A program made the position numbers and the translations under genes. Under the pieces are notes generated by a model that ran no database searches, was not told the DNA's origin, and was given only the letters and a program-made list of their open reading frames with translations. Of a stretch of 49,797 nt of DNA, positions 38,898-48,687 are shown one piece after another (the first letter of the stretch is position 1; each line of letters begins with the position of its first letter). Source of the DNA: Acholeplasmataceae bacterium (GTDB lineage Bacteria; Bacillota_I; Bacilli_A; ML615J-28; CAG-313); contig DUOG01000049.1 in the NCBI GenBank assembly GCA_012838945.1, forward strand, positions 1-49,797. The letters are read 5' to 3'.

Positions 38898-39993
38898 ATG
38901 TATTGGCTGTGGAAGCACTTTACAAACTATTGATGAAAATAAAGAAGGTTACATTAGTGAAGAAACATTAACTAAACATCGAGAGATGGCTTATTGTAAA
39001 AGATGCTATCAAATTCAACACTATGGAAAAGTAACCCGTCTTCCTTTTGATCTTCATCGATATAAAAAGCAAATGTCCCGAATCAAAAAAGAAAGAGCTA
39101 AAGTCCTTTTAATTATTGATGTGCTCGATATTTATGGATGTTTTAATCCGGTTATTATCGATGCCATCAGTGAAAGTGAAGTTATCATTTTAATCAATAA
39201 AGTTGATGTATTACCTAAAGGAATAAAAATAGCTAAGATAGAAAATAGAGTCAGAGAAATTGCATATGAAAAAGGTTTGAATGTTAAAAAAGTAGTTAAT
39301 ATTTCAGCCTTAAAAAGTCAAAACATTATACAAGTAATTGACTGGATATTGAAAGAAGCAAAACAAAATGTCTATTTGGTGGGGCTTGCAAATAGTGGTA
39401 AATCAACCTTTTTGAATGCGGTAATAAAGAAATACTTTAATGAAACTAAAGATATAATCACTACTAGTTATGTCCATGGAACTACCTATGATTTTATTAA
39501 AATTCCACTGGAGGATAACATTAATTTAATCGATACACCAGGCTTAATTAGTAATAGTCAATATAGTTACTATTTAACTGATAAGTCAATGAAAATAATA
39601 AATCCTAAAAAGTATTTAAAACCAACCATATATCAGTTAAATGATAACCAAACTATCTATATTGGAGGTTTGTTTAGACTTGATATCTTAAGGGGCGAAA
39701 ATATAACGGTGACAACTTTCCTATCTAATAGTCTATATGTTCACCGCACCAAATTAGAAAATGCTGATAAACTCTATGATAATCAAGTAACAAAGCAATT
39801 ATCACCCCCAAGTAAAGATGAATTATTACTTATGGGCACTTTAAAGTTAAAAGAAGAAGTAAAACTCGCTGGCGAAAAAAAAGCCATTATAATAGGTGGA
39901 TTAGGATTTATCCATTTGACTGGAACCAACTTAACGGTTCGAACCTTTGCTCCAGAAATGATCGATATAAAAATTGTTGATCCGATTATTTAG
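38890..39993 (+). CDS. yqeH: Ribosome biogenesis GTPase YqeH
   Basis: 367-aa circularly permuted GTPase needed for 30S subunit assembly. An N-terminal zinc finger (CIGCG, then CKRC near residue 38) precedes the permuted motif order: G4 INKVD near residue 105, G5 SALKS, then G1 GLANSGKST near residue 162 and G3 DTPG near residue 213, with a C-terminal domain for RNA or protein contact. ATG 38890 is preferred over 38884 by spacing from AGAAGG. Confidence 0.94.
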   Translation: MIKCIGCGSTLQTIDENKEGYISEETLTKHREMAYCKRCYQIQHYGKVTRLPFDLHRYKKQMSRIKKERAKVLLIIDVLDIYGCFNPVIIDAISESEVIILINKVDVLPKGIKIAKIENRVREIAYEKGLNVKKVVNISALKSQNIIQVIDWILKEAKQNVYLVGLANSGKSTFLNAVIKKYFNETKDIITTSYVHGTTYDFIKIPLEDNINLIDTPGLISNSQYSYYLTDKSMKIINPKKYLKPTIYQLNDNQTIYIGGLFRLDILRGENITVTTFLSNSLYVHRTKLENADKLYDNQVTKQLSPPSKDELLLMGTLKLKEEVKLAGEKKAIIIGGLGFIHLTGTNLTVRTFAPEMIDIKIVDPII

Positions 39994-40001
39994 GTGTAAC
40001 G

Positions 40002-40604
40002 ATGACCTACGAAAAAATATATGATATAGTGAAACAAAAATTTTCTGGAGTCTATCTGAACCGCTTCATTCATATGGAAGGTGTGGTTAAGATGGCGCTA
40101 AGGTTAAATGAACATCACGGTCTTAACCTCAATCCGGAAAAAGTGAAGTTGGCGGGTTTGTTACATGATTATGCAAAAATAATCAAAATATCAGAATTAG
40201 AAGAAGTTATTAGAAAAGAATACTCTGGCGAGTTATTAGAAAATATTTTAGAAGTTCCAGCGACTTATCATTCATTTGCTGGTGCATACTATATAAAAAG
40301 AGATTTTAATATTGATGATGAAGAAATTTTAGATGCTGTGATTTATCACACTACCGGAAAAAAGGATATGGCTCCTCTGACAAAGTTAATCTTTATTAGT
40401 GATTATATTGAGGAAGGGAGAAACTTTGAAAGTGCCTTGATTGCTCGTCAAGTTGCATTTGAGGATTTAGATTTAGCGGTAGTTAAAGTTTATGAACTTG
40501 GCATAAAAAAGGTCCAAAAAGCAAATCAAAAGCTATTTAAGGGTACCGAAGCCATATATAAATATTACTTAGAAAGGATGAATTTGAAAAATTGGAATTG
40601 TTAA
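40002..40604 (+). CDS. yqeK: HD-domain hydrolase YqeK (Ap4A hydrolase type)
   Basis: 200-aa HD phosphohydrolase. Metal ligands: HMEGVVKMA near residue 23, LLHDYAK near residue 50, YHSFAGAYY near residue 88 and YHTTGKKDM near residue 112. YqeK enzymes split symmetric diadenosine tetraphosphate. Usually nadD lies directly upstream, sometimes fused; here yqeH is the neighbour. Overlaps rsfS by 13 nt. Confidence 0.9.
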   Translation: MTYEKIYDIVKQKFSGVYLNRFIHMEGVVKMALRLNEHHGLNLNPEKVKLAGLLHDYAKIIKISELEEVIRKEYSGELLENILEVPATYHSFAGAYYIKRDFNIDDEEILDAVIYHTTGKKDMAPLTKLIFISDYIEEGRNFESALIARQVAFEDLDLAVVKVYELGIKKVQKANQKLFKGTEAIYKYYLERMNLKNWNC

Positions 40605-40927
40605 AGCAAGTTATTAAGACGATTGATAAAGCTGTTGTGCAAGATTTAAAAGTTTATGATTTAGAAAACTTTACTCCATATTATGACTATGTTGTCATTT
40701 GTACGGTTTCTACAAGTCGTCAAGGAATGGCGGTCGTTGATTATTTAAGAGAAGATGCTGAGAAAAATAACTATTCAATTCGCAGTATCGAAGGCAAGGG
40801 TGATTCAACTTGGATTTTAGTTGACCTTGGTGATGTGATTGTTAATATCTTTTTAGGTGATGAACGAGATACGTATAATTTAGATGAAATATATTCCCAA
40901 TTTAAAAAAATTGAATTAAATGACTAA
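40592..40927 (+). CDS. rsfS: Ribosome silencing factor RsfS
   Basis: 111-aa RsfS/YbeB/Iojap protein that binds the large ribosomal subunit and blocks subunit joining in starvation. Seen: YYDYVVICTVSTSRQGMAVVDYL, SIEGKGDSTWILVDLGDVIVNIFLGDERDTYNLDEI. Start taken as TTG 40592, inside the end of yqeK; the ribosome site AAAGGA is 13 bases away, so translation is probably coupled. Full length for the family (~110). Confidence 0.93.
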   Translation: MELLKQVIKTIDKAVVQDLKVYDLENFTPYYDYVVICTVSTSRQGMAVVDYLREDAEKNNYSIRSIEGKGDSTWILVDLGDVIVNIFLGDERDTYNLDEIYSQFKKIELND

Positions 40928-40961
40928 ATAATGGACATAATACTATCGGAAGGTGATGAAA

Positions 40962-41102
40962 ATGGAAAAGCCAACACCGCCGGACAAGCGTAGTTTCTTA
41001 GTTCATAAAGGTGAACTAACAGAGCTAGAACGCGAAAAATTCCGTGAACATTTAAAACAAAATTATGGAATTAAAGTAAGGCGTGGCAAGACATTGGAAT
41101 AA
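40962..41102 (+). CDS. Small hypothetical protein (46 aa)
   Basis: A short ORF with a GGAAGGTGATG ribosome site just before ATG 40962, ending at a TAA followed by a strong terminator. The product is charged, helical and soluble: MEKPTPPDKRSF at the start and ELTELEREKFREHLK in the middle, ending in a basic VRRGKTLE. It is the last gene of the yqeG-rsfS unit, 34 nt after rsfS. No family recognised; the position, ribosome site and codon pattern make it a real gene candidate. Confidence 0.6.
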   Translation: MEKPTPPDKRSFLVHKGELTELEREKFREHLKQNYGIKVRRGKTLE

Positions 41103-41117
41103 CCGTTCCCAAATGAG

Positions 41118-41146
41118 AAGCGTTGACAAAAGGTCAACGCTTTTTC
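41118..41146 (+). terminator. Terminator of the yqeG operon
   Basis: AGCGTTGAC/GTCAACGCT perfect 9-bp stem with 5-nt loop, followed by TTTT. Confidence 0.9.
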
Positions 41147-41156
41147 TCAAAAAGTT

Positions 41157-41187
41157 TGTCACATTATAGGCGTTAACACATATAATA
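41157..41187 (+). promoter_or_regulatory. ylmC promoter; SigA and SigK/SigE-like readings overlap
   Basis: TTGTCA at 41157-41162, 18-nt spacer, TATAAT at 41181-41186 is a good SigA promoter. The same place contains CATATAATA at 41179-41187, a full match to the SigK -10 form CATAnnnTA, with AC at 41161-41162 sixteen bases upstream. Confidence 0.5.
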
Positions 41188-41202
41188 TAACGAGGTGATA
41201 TT

Positions 41203-41448
41203 TTGTTATTATCCGAATTAGAATCTAAGGATATCATCAACGACCATGATGGAGCAAAAATTGGTAGAATCGTTGATGCTGAAATAGATGTAGCAACCGG
41301 AAGAATTTTAAATATTAGATTACAACTCGGATTTCGTCTTTTGAATATTTTTTCTTCAAAAGACACAGCGATCATTCCTTGGAATAAAATAATAAAAATT
41401 GGCAATGATGTGATTATCGTTGATTATCGAAATAATAATGGTGATTAA
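41203..41448 (+). CDS. ylmC: YlmC/YmxH family PRC-barrel protein
   Basis: 81-aa PRC-barrel protein (LLSELESKDIINDHDGAKIGRIVDAEID, then IPWNKIIKIGNDVIIVDY). Family members are annotated as sporulation-associated in Bacilli and Clostridia, though the exact role is not settled. TTG start at 41203 follows GAGGTG with five bases. Stand-alone gene with a promoter whose -10 also fits a sporulation sigma. Soluble and cytoplasmic. Confidence 0.85.
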   Translation: MLLSELESKDIINDHDGAKIGRIVDAEIDVATGRILNIRLQLGFRLLNIFSSKDTAIIPWNKIIKIGNDVIIVDYRNNNGD

Positions 41449-41450
41449 TG

Positions 41451-41474
41451 AAAAAAGGCAGTAGTGCCTTTTTG
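41451..41474 (+). terminator. Terminator after ylmC
   Basis: AAAAAGGCA-GTAG-TGCCTTTTT hairpin. Confidence 0.85.
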
Positions 41475-41495
41475 GTTTTTAGAATGGTATTTAAT

Positions 41496-41524
41496 TTTAC
41501 AAAAATGAAAAATAATGCTATAAT
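41496..41524 (+). promoter_or_regulatory. SigA promoter of the ROK-like gene
   Basis: TTTACA at 41496-41501, 17-nt spacer, TATAAT at 41519-41524. Confidence 0.75.
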
Positions 41525-41559
41525 GAATTTAATAATAATATAGTAAAAGGAGACTGAAA

Positions 41560-42936
41560 ATGAGTAATTTGAAATTTAAATCTTCATTAGATCCTAACTT
41601 TCAACCATTAATAGTTGAATTAAGAGATTTTAAGAAAAAAGTATCAGAAAACAAATCAGTACCATTCGCTATTTGTGTCGAACGTAATGATGGTTTTCGT
41701 TATCGTTATGAAATAGCTGTTTTAGAAGATCCGAAAGAACTTGAAACAAACTTTAGAATCGTCGAACGTATTGTTAAAAGTATTTTATGGGTTGTTGGTG
41801 GCTTTAAGGTTTATGTTGGTGGTTTAAAACCATTAGCCGAAAAGATTAAAGAAGCTTACACCGAAGATGGACTTCGTGCTTTTGATGCTAAATTTATGGC
41901 TCGTGTTTATGAGCGACCTTTTGAAGTAATTGTTACAGAATATGATGAGGTTCCTGAAAGTGTTCATTCATCTATTCCAGCCGGTGGACACCTTGATGGT
42001 TGCCGTATCGGTTTTGATGCTGGTGGCTCTGACCGTAAAGTAAGTGCCGTGATTGATGGCGAAGTTGTTTATAGTGAAGAAGTTGTATGGCATCCAAAAT
42101 TAAGTGAAGACCCAGAATATCAATACAATGGTATTTTAGACAGTTTCAAGAAAGCTGCTAGTAAAATGCCACGTGTTGATGCAATTGGCGTTAGTAGTGC
42201 AGGTATTTATATTAATAACCGTATAATGGTTGCTTCTTTATTCATTAAAGTACCTGAGGATGTTTTTGAAGAAAAAGTTAAAGATCTCTATATTCGTGCT
42301 GCCAAAGAAATTGGTGATGTTCCACTTCAAGTAGCAAATGACGGTGACGTTACTGCACTTGCTGGTGCCTTAGAATTAAAGGACACTAGAGTGTTAGGAA
42401 TTGCGATGGGAACAAGTGAAGCTGTAGGTTATATCAATAAAGATGGTAACTTAAATGGTTGGTTAAGTGAATTAGCATTCGTTCCAGTTGATCTAAATAA
42501 AGATGCAATGGTTGACGAATGGAGTGGTGACTATGGCTGTGGTGTTAAGTACTTTAGTCAAGATAGCGTTATTAAATTGGCCAAACCTGCTGGAATTGAA
42601 TTAGATGAAAATCTATCACCAGCTGAAAAACTTAAGGTTGTTCAAAACTTAATGGCGGAAAATGATCCGCGGGCTCGTCAAATATATGAAACTATCGGTA
42701 TATATTTAGGATATACACTACCATATTATGCTGAATTCTATGACATTAAATATGTCTTATTACTTGGAAGAGTAACTAGTGGAGAAGGCGGAAACATTAT
42801 GGTTGAAAAGGCTAAGGAAGTTCTTAAAACTGAATTCCCTGAGTTTGCTGAGATTCAATTATTAATGCCAGATGAAAAATCTCGTCGCGTCGGCCAAAGT
42901 ATTGCGGCTGCGAGCCTTCCACAAATTAAAAAATAA
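41560..42936 (+). CDS. ROK-like sugar kinase with N-terminal extension
   Basis: 458 aa. From about residue 148 it is an actin-like ATPase fold of ROK type: phosphate loop GFDAGGSDRKVSAVIDG, IGVSSAGIYINN, the catalytic VANDGDVTALAGAL near residue 265, and GIAMGTSEAVGYI. The ROK zinc motif (CxCGxxGC) is absent; instead it has GDYGCGVKYF. Residues 1-147 form an extra domain (FAICVERNDGFRYRYEIAVL, KVYVGGLKPLAEKIKEAY, RVYERPFEVIVTEYDEVPES) not usual in sugar kinases. Whether it phosphorylates a sugar or another substrate is open. Overlaps the next gene by one base. Confidence 0.75.
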   Translation: MSNLKFKSSLDPNFQPLIVELRDFKKKVSENKSVPFAICVERNDGFRYRYEIAVLEDPKELETNFRIVERIVKSILWVVGGFKVYVGGLKPLAEKIKEAYTEDGLRAFDAKFMARVYERPFEVIVTEYDEVPESVHSSIPAGGHLDGCRIGFDAGGSDRKVSAVIDGEVVYSEEVVWHPKLSEDPEYQYNGILDSFKKAASKMPRVDAIGVSSAGIYINNRIMVASLFIKVPEDVFEEKVKDLYIRAAKEIGDVPLQVANDGDVTALAGALELKDTRVLGIAMGTSEAVGYINKDGNLNGWLSELAFVPVDLNKDAMVDEWSGDYGCGVKYFSQDSVIKLAKPAGIELDENLSPAEKLKVVQNLMAENDPRARQIYETIGIYLGYTLPYYAEFYDIKYVLLLGRVTSGEGGNIMVEKAKEVLKTEFPEFAEIQLLMPDEKSRRVGQSIAAASLPQIKK

Positions 42937-43562
42937 TGAAAATAGAGACAATTAATTTTGATCGAAATATGGCTAACACGTATGTTGTTAGCCATAATCA
43001 TCAAGCCATAATAATAGACCCTGCTAACAGCATCAATGAAATTGAACAAGCGGTAGGGACTTATAAAGTAGTAGGTATTATTTTAACTCATGGTCACTAT
43101 GATCATTTTAAAACATTACCAGATGTTTTAAACAAATATCAAGTTCCACTCTTTATGCATAAGAATGCTTATCATAAATTGAGTAATCCTGAATATAGTT
43201 ATAGTTACTTTTTTGGTAATGAAGATGGTATTGAGATTGATGAAGAAAAGGTCTCATTTGTTAAAGATAATGATACTTTAAATATTGGAAACTTTTCGAT
43301 TAAAGTGTGGTTGACTAAAGGACATACTGATTGCTCGATATGTTTATTTATTGATAATCATCTTTTCTCAGGAGACACCTTATTTAGAGGAACGGTAGGG
43401 AGAACTGATTTAGAAAGTTCTAATACATATGAACTAGTTGAAAGTATCAAAAGACTGATGAATCTAAAAAAAGATTATTTAGTTTATCCTGGTCATGGTC
43501 TTCACACCTCAATCGAAGCCGAAAAAAGACTAAACTTTTTTTATAATCAAATAAAACACTAA
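42936..43562 (+). CDS. Metallo-beta-lactamase-fold hydrolase (glyoxalase II-like, YqgX type)
   Basis: 208-aa binuclear metal hydrolase. Motif LTHGHYDHFK (HxHxDH) near residue 52, GHTDCSICLFI, FSGDTLFRGTVGRTDL with the bridging Asp, and YPGHGLHTSIEAEKR at the C-terminus. Very like the stand-alone YqgX/GloB-type enzymes that hydrolyse thioesters. It starts on the stop of the ROK-like gene (TAATG) without a clear ribosome site, so translation is coupled. Confidence 0.9.
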   Translation: MKIETINFDRNMANTYVVSHNHQAIIIDPANSINEIEQAVGTYKVVGIILTHGHYDHFKTLPDVLNKYQVPLFMHKNAYHKLSNPEYSYSYFFGNEDGIEIDEEKVSFVKDNDTLNIGNFSIKVWLTKGHTDCSICLFIDNHLFSGDTLFRGTVGRTDLESSNTYELVESIKRLMNLKKDYLVYPGHGLHTSIEAEKRLNFFYNQIKH

Positions 43563-43594
43563 AAATTGGTTATAATTATTAACCAATTTTTTTG
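43561..43594 (+). terminator. Terminator after MBL-fold gene
   Basis: AAAATTGGTTA/TAACCAATTTT arms with a short AT loop and a T run. Confidence 0.85.
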
Positions 43595-43680
43595 ATTTGT
43601 TTAGTATAATGTGTTAAAGAATAAATAAGTTATGGTGGTAAATACGAAAACGATCATATACCACTAGTAAAGGAACGAAT

Positions 43681-44226
43681 ATGAAAGTAAAAGGAACAAA
43701 AACTATTGAAACACCAAGGTTAATACTTAGAAAGATTACTTTAAATGATGCTCCCCAAATGTTTGCTAATTGGGCATCTGACCCCGATGTTACCGCCTAC
43801 CTATCCTGGCCAGCACATCAAAGTATTGATGTTACGAAAAATATTATTGCTGAATGGGTTAGGCAATATGATTCTGACCTGTTTTTTCAATGGGTAATAG
43901 AACTTAAAAGTAACAAAGAAGTGATTGGTACTATTAGTATATTTAATGTTAATGAAAGTGAAAAGAGTGGCGAGATTGGCTATTGTATAGGTAAGAAATA
44001 TTGGGGCCAAGGAATAATGTCAGAAGTTCTAAAATACATTATATCCTATTTAATAAATGAAACTGATTTTGAAGTGATTGCGGGAAGACACGATGTTGAT
44101 AATCCGGCTTCCGGAAAAGTCATGGTTAAAAACGGTTTTGTCTTTGAAACCAATAAAACTGAGCATTCTAAAAAGAATAATTCCTTGATAGTTGTTAGTT
44201 GCTATCGCTTGGATTTGAGAAAATAA
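43681..44226 (+). CDS. GNAT acetyltransferase (RimJ/RimL type)
   Basis: 181-aa GCN5-related N-acetyltransferase. Seen: the opening IETPRLILRKITLNDAPQMFANWASDPDVTAYLSW typical of RimJ/RimL-like enzymes, IGTISIFNVNESEKSGEIGYCIGKKYWGQGIMSEVLKYII with the acetyl-CoA loop (Q/R-x-x-G-x-[GA] variant KYWGQGIM) and the segment beginning NPASGKVMVKNGF. It acetylates an amine, perhaps a protein N-terminus or a small molecule. Single gene; start follows AAAGGA. Confidence 0.9.
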   Translation: MKVKGTKTIETPRLILRKITLNDAPQMFANWASDPDVTAYLSWPAHQSIDVTKNIIAEWVRQYDSDLFFQWVIELKSNKEVIGTISIFNVNESEKSGEIGYCIGKKYWGQGIMSEVLKYIISYLINETDFEVIAGRHDVDNPASGKVMVKNGFVFETNKTEHSKKNNSLIVVSCYRLDLRK

Positions 44227-44235
44227 TGGTATAAC

Positions 44236-44275
44236 AAAAAACACTTTAGTCTACTAGTTAGCTAAAGTGTTTTTT
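44236..44275 (+). terminator. Bidirectional terminator between acetyltransferase and udk
   Basis: 13-bp stem AAAAACACTTTAG/CTAAAGTGTTTTT with a 12-nt loop. Confidence 0.88.
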
Positions 44276-44276
44276 A

Positions 44277-44900
44277 TTATTCAGTACCAAGAATCTTTCC
44301 GATTTTTGCGGCTATAACATCTATTGCCACTTCATTATTGCCCCCTTCAGGAACGATTAGATTGGCATAGCGTTTGGATGGTTCAATAAATTGTAGATGC
44401 ATTGGTCGAACCGTTTGTAAGTATTGATTAATTACTGAATTAATATCACGACCGCGATCGTTTATATCTCGCTGTAATCTTCGAATAAAACGAATATCAT
44501 CAGGAGTATCAACAAAGATTTTGATGTCTAATAGTTCACGAATTTCAGGAATGGCAAGCGGCAAGATACCTTCTAAGATAATGACGTTGCTTGGCTCAAT
44601 AGCTTCGGTTTTTGTGCTGCGATTATGAGCGACAAAATCATATACCGGCTTGTTGATGCCTTCTCCGTTTTTTAATAGTTTTAGATGAGAACAAAGTAGT
44701 TTGACATCATAAGCATCAGGATGGTCATAATTGATCTTTCTTCGTTCATCCATGGAGAGGTCGGTTAAATCATTATAATAGTCATCAAGTTTAATGATAA
44801 TAACAGAACCATATTTTTTTGTTTTTCGATGTAACTTCTCAGCAATCGTAGTTTTACCAGAAGCGGTGCCACCAGCAATTCCAATTATAATAGTGTCCAT
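44277..44900 (-). CDS. udk: Uridine kinase
   Basis: 207-aa enzyme phosphorylating uridine and cytidine to UMP and CMP in pyrimidine salvage. Seen: P-loop GIAGGTASGKTTIAEKL near residue 8, LDDYYNDLTDLSMDERRKINYDHPDAYD, PVYDFVAHNRSTKTE, VIILEGILPLAIPEIRELLDIKIFVDTPDDIRFIRRLQRDI. In Bacillus udk lies between yrrO and greA; here it has moved to the minus strand ~8 kb away. Start follows TTGGAGG. Confidence 0.95.
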   Translation of the reverse strand: MDTIIIGIAGGTASGKTTIAEKLHRKTKKYGSVIIIKLDDYYNDLTDLSMDERRKINYDHPDAYDVKLLCSHLKLLKNGEGINKPVYDFVAHNRSTKTEAIEPSNVIILEGILPLAIPEIRELLDIKIFVDTPDDIRFIRRLQRDINDRGRDINSVINQYLQTVRPMHLQFIEPSKRYANLIVPEGGNNEVAIDVIAAKIGKILGTE

Positions 44901-44996
44901 AGTAGGCCTCCAATTCTTTAGTTATTATAACACAAAAATAAAAAATATATTGCTAGGGCATAAAAAAATAATTAAGGGATAAAATATATTAAGATT

Positions 44997-45023
44997 TTAG
45001 CACTAAACCCTTGACAGTGCTAA
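44997..45023 (+). promoter_or_regulatory. CIRCE operator 1 (HrcA site)
   Basis: TTAGCACTA, 9 nt, CAGTGCTAA: 8 of 9 bases match in each arm of the CIRCE consensus (TTAGCACTC-N9-GAGTGCTAA). It covers the -35 box of the hrcA promoter. Confidence 0.88.
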
Positions 45024-45039
45024 TATTATATAGTATAAT
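45011..45039 (+). promoter_or_regulatory. SigA promoter of the hrcA operon
   Basis: TTGACA at 45011-45016, 17-nt spacer, TATAAT at 45034-45039: a 12/12 consensus match, expected to be very strong when HrcA is released. Confidence 0.92.
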
Positions 45040-45043
45040 GCTA

Positions 45044-45070
45044 TTAGCAAATCAAGGTATTGAGTGCTAA
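45044..45070 (+). promoter_or_regulatory. CIRCE operator 2 (degenerate left arm)
   Basis: TTAGCAAAT, 9 nt, GAGTGCTAA. The right arm is perfect, the left matches 6 of 9. It lies just after the start site and touches the hrcA ribosome site. Confidence 0.78.
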
Positions 45071-45082
45071 AGGAGGGTCGTT

Positions 45083-46093
45083 ATGTTATCGGAACGACAG
45101 AAACTAGTGTTAATTGGAATTGTTGAAGAATATGTAAAAACTAGTGAGCCAGTTGGATCGCGCACTTTATCTAAGCGTCCGGAATTAGCTTTTTCCCCCG
45201 CAACCATTAGAAATGATATGGCTGATTTAGAAGAAATGGGGTACATTCTAAAGACTCATACTTCAAGTGGTCGCATTCCATCAGAGGAAGGTTATCGCTA
45301 TTATGTTCAAGAAATAATGAACCGAACTAAAGAAATTGAAGTAACATTTCCGATGATTGATGAAATATTTGAACGGGAATCAATTACAAAAGAAGAAGCT
45401 ATAAAGGAATCAATGGCATTAGTTGCTGATTTAACTAATTATGCCTCAGTGGTACTAGGACAGTCAGCTCAAAATTCTCGCATTAGAAAACTTCAGTTTG
45501 TTTCCCTCCAAGATCGTTATGCTATCATTTTAATGGTCACCGATTTAGGTCATGTTGAAAGCAAAAAGATCATTATTCCTGAAGGTATAAGCATTCATGA
45601 AGTTGAGAAAGTTGTTAAGGTTTTAGATGAAGTATTGTATGATTGCTTAATTAGTGAAATTGATAAACGTTTAGAACAATGTGGCGATAATGAAGGACTT
45701 CAAGAGTTTATTATATACAATGAACAATTGATAAAAGTCTTCCTTAATGCCTTTGCTAGTATGGTTTCCGATAAAGTCTTCGTCGCCGGACAATCAAATA
45801 TTTTGATGCAGCCTGAATTTCAAAATGTTGACAAAATCAGAGAAATTCTTGATGTCTTTGAGAATAAGGAATTACTAAGGGTTATTAGAGCCGATAGTAA
45901 TGGAATTACAGTAAAGATAGGTCAAGAAAACGAAGTAAAAGCAATGAAAGATTGTACGGTTGTTACGGTGCCGTATTCATCTAAAGATGGATTGAAAGGG
46001 GTTATTTCAATTTTGGGTCCGACTCGAATGGAATATGATAAAGTTATCCCCCTTTTAGAGTATATTGCTGAAAACTTGAAGAAAATAGTTTAA
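45083..46093 (+). CDS. hrcA: Heat-inducible transcription repressor HrcA
   Basis: 336-aa repressor of chaperone genes that binds CIRCE and is kept active by GroEL. Seen: the N-terminal winged helix (LSERQKLVLIGIVEEYVKTSEPVGSRTLSKRPELAFSPATIRNDMADLEEMGYI) and the GAF-like C-terminal domain ending in GPTRMEYDKVIPLLEYIAENL. First gene of its own regulated operon. Start ATG 45083 follows AAAGGAGGG. Confidence 0.95.
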   Translation: MLSERQKLVLIGIVEEYVKTSEPVGSRTLSKRPELAFSPATIRNDMADLEEMGYILKTHTSSGRIPSEEGYRYYVQEIMNRTKEIEVTFPMIDEIFERESITKEEAIKESMALVADLTNYASVVLGQSAQNSRIRKLQFVSLQDRYAIILMVTDLGHVESKKIIIPEGISIHEVEKVVKVLDEVLYDCLISEIDKRLEQCGDNEGLQEFIIYNEQLIKVFLNAFASMVSDKVFVAGQSNILMQPEFQNVDKIREILDVFENKELLRVIRADSNGITVKIGQENEVKAMKDCTVVTVPYSSKDGLKGVISILGPTRMEYDKVIPLLEYIAENLKKIV

Positions 46094-46104
46094 TGGAGGT
46101 TTAA

Positions 46105-48613
<2,509 letters not shown>

Positions 48614-48620
48614 TTTAATC

Positions 48621-48657
48621 AAAGGAGTTAATGCTTGTTTATCCAAGCAACTCCTTT
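48621..48657 (+). terminator. Hairpin between dnaK and dnaJ (attenuator or processing site)
   Basis: AAAGGAGTT pairs with AACTCCTTT, with an inner GCTTG/CAAGC stem and a 3-nt bulge. The T-tract is short (four Ts), so it probably lets part of the transcription through, lowering dnaJ relative to dnaK, or protects the dnaK end. Confidence 0.6.
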
Positions 48658-48687
48658 TAAAAAATATATGGAAGCGAGGTGGGCTCT

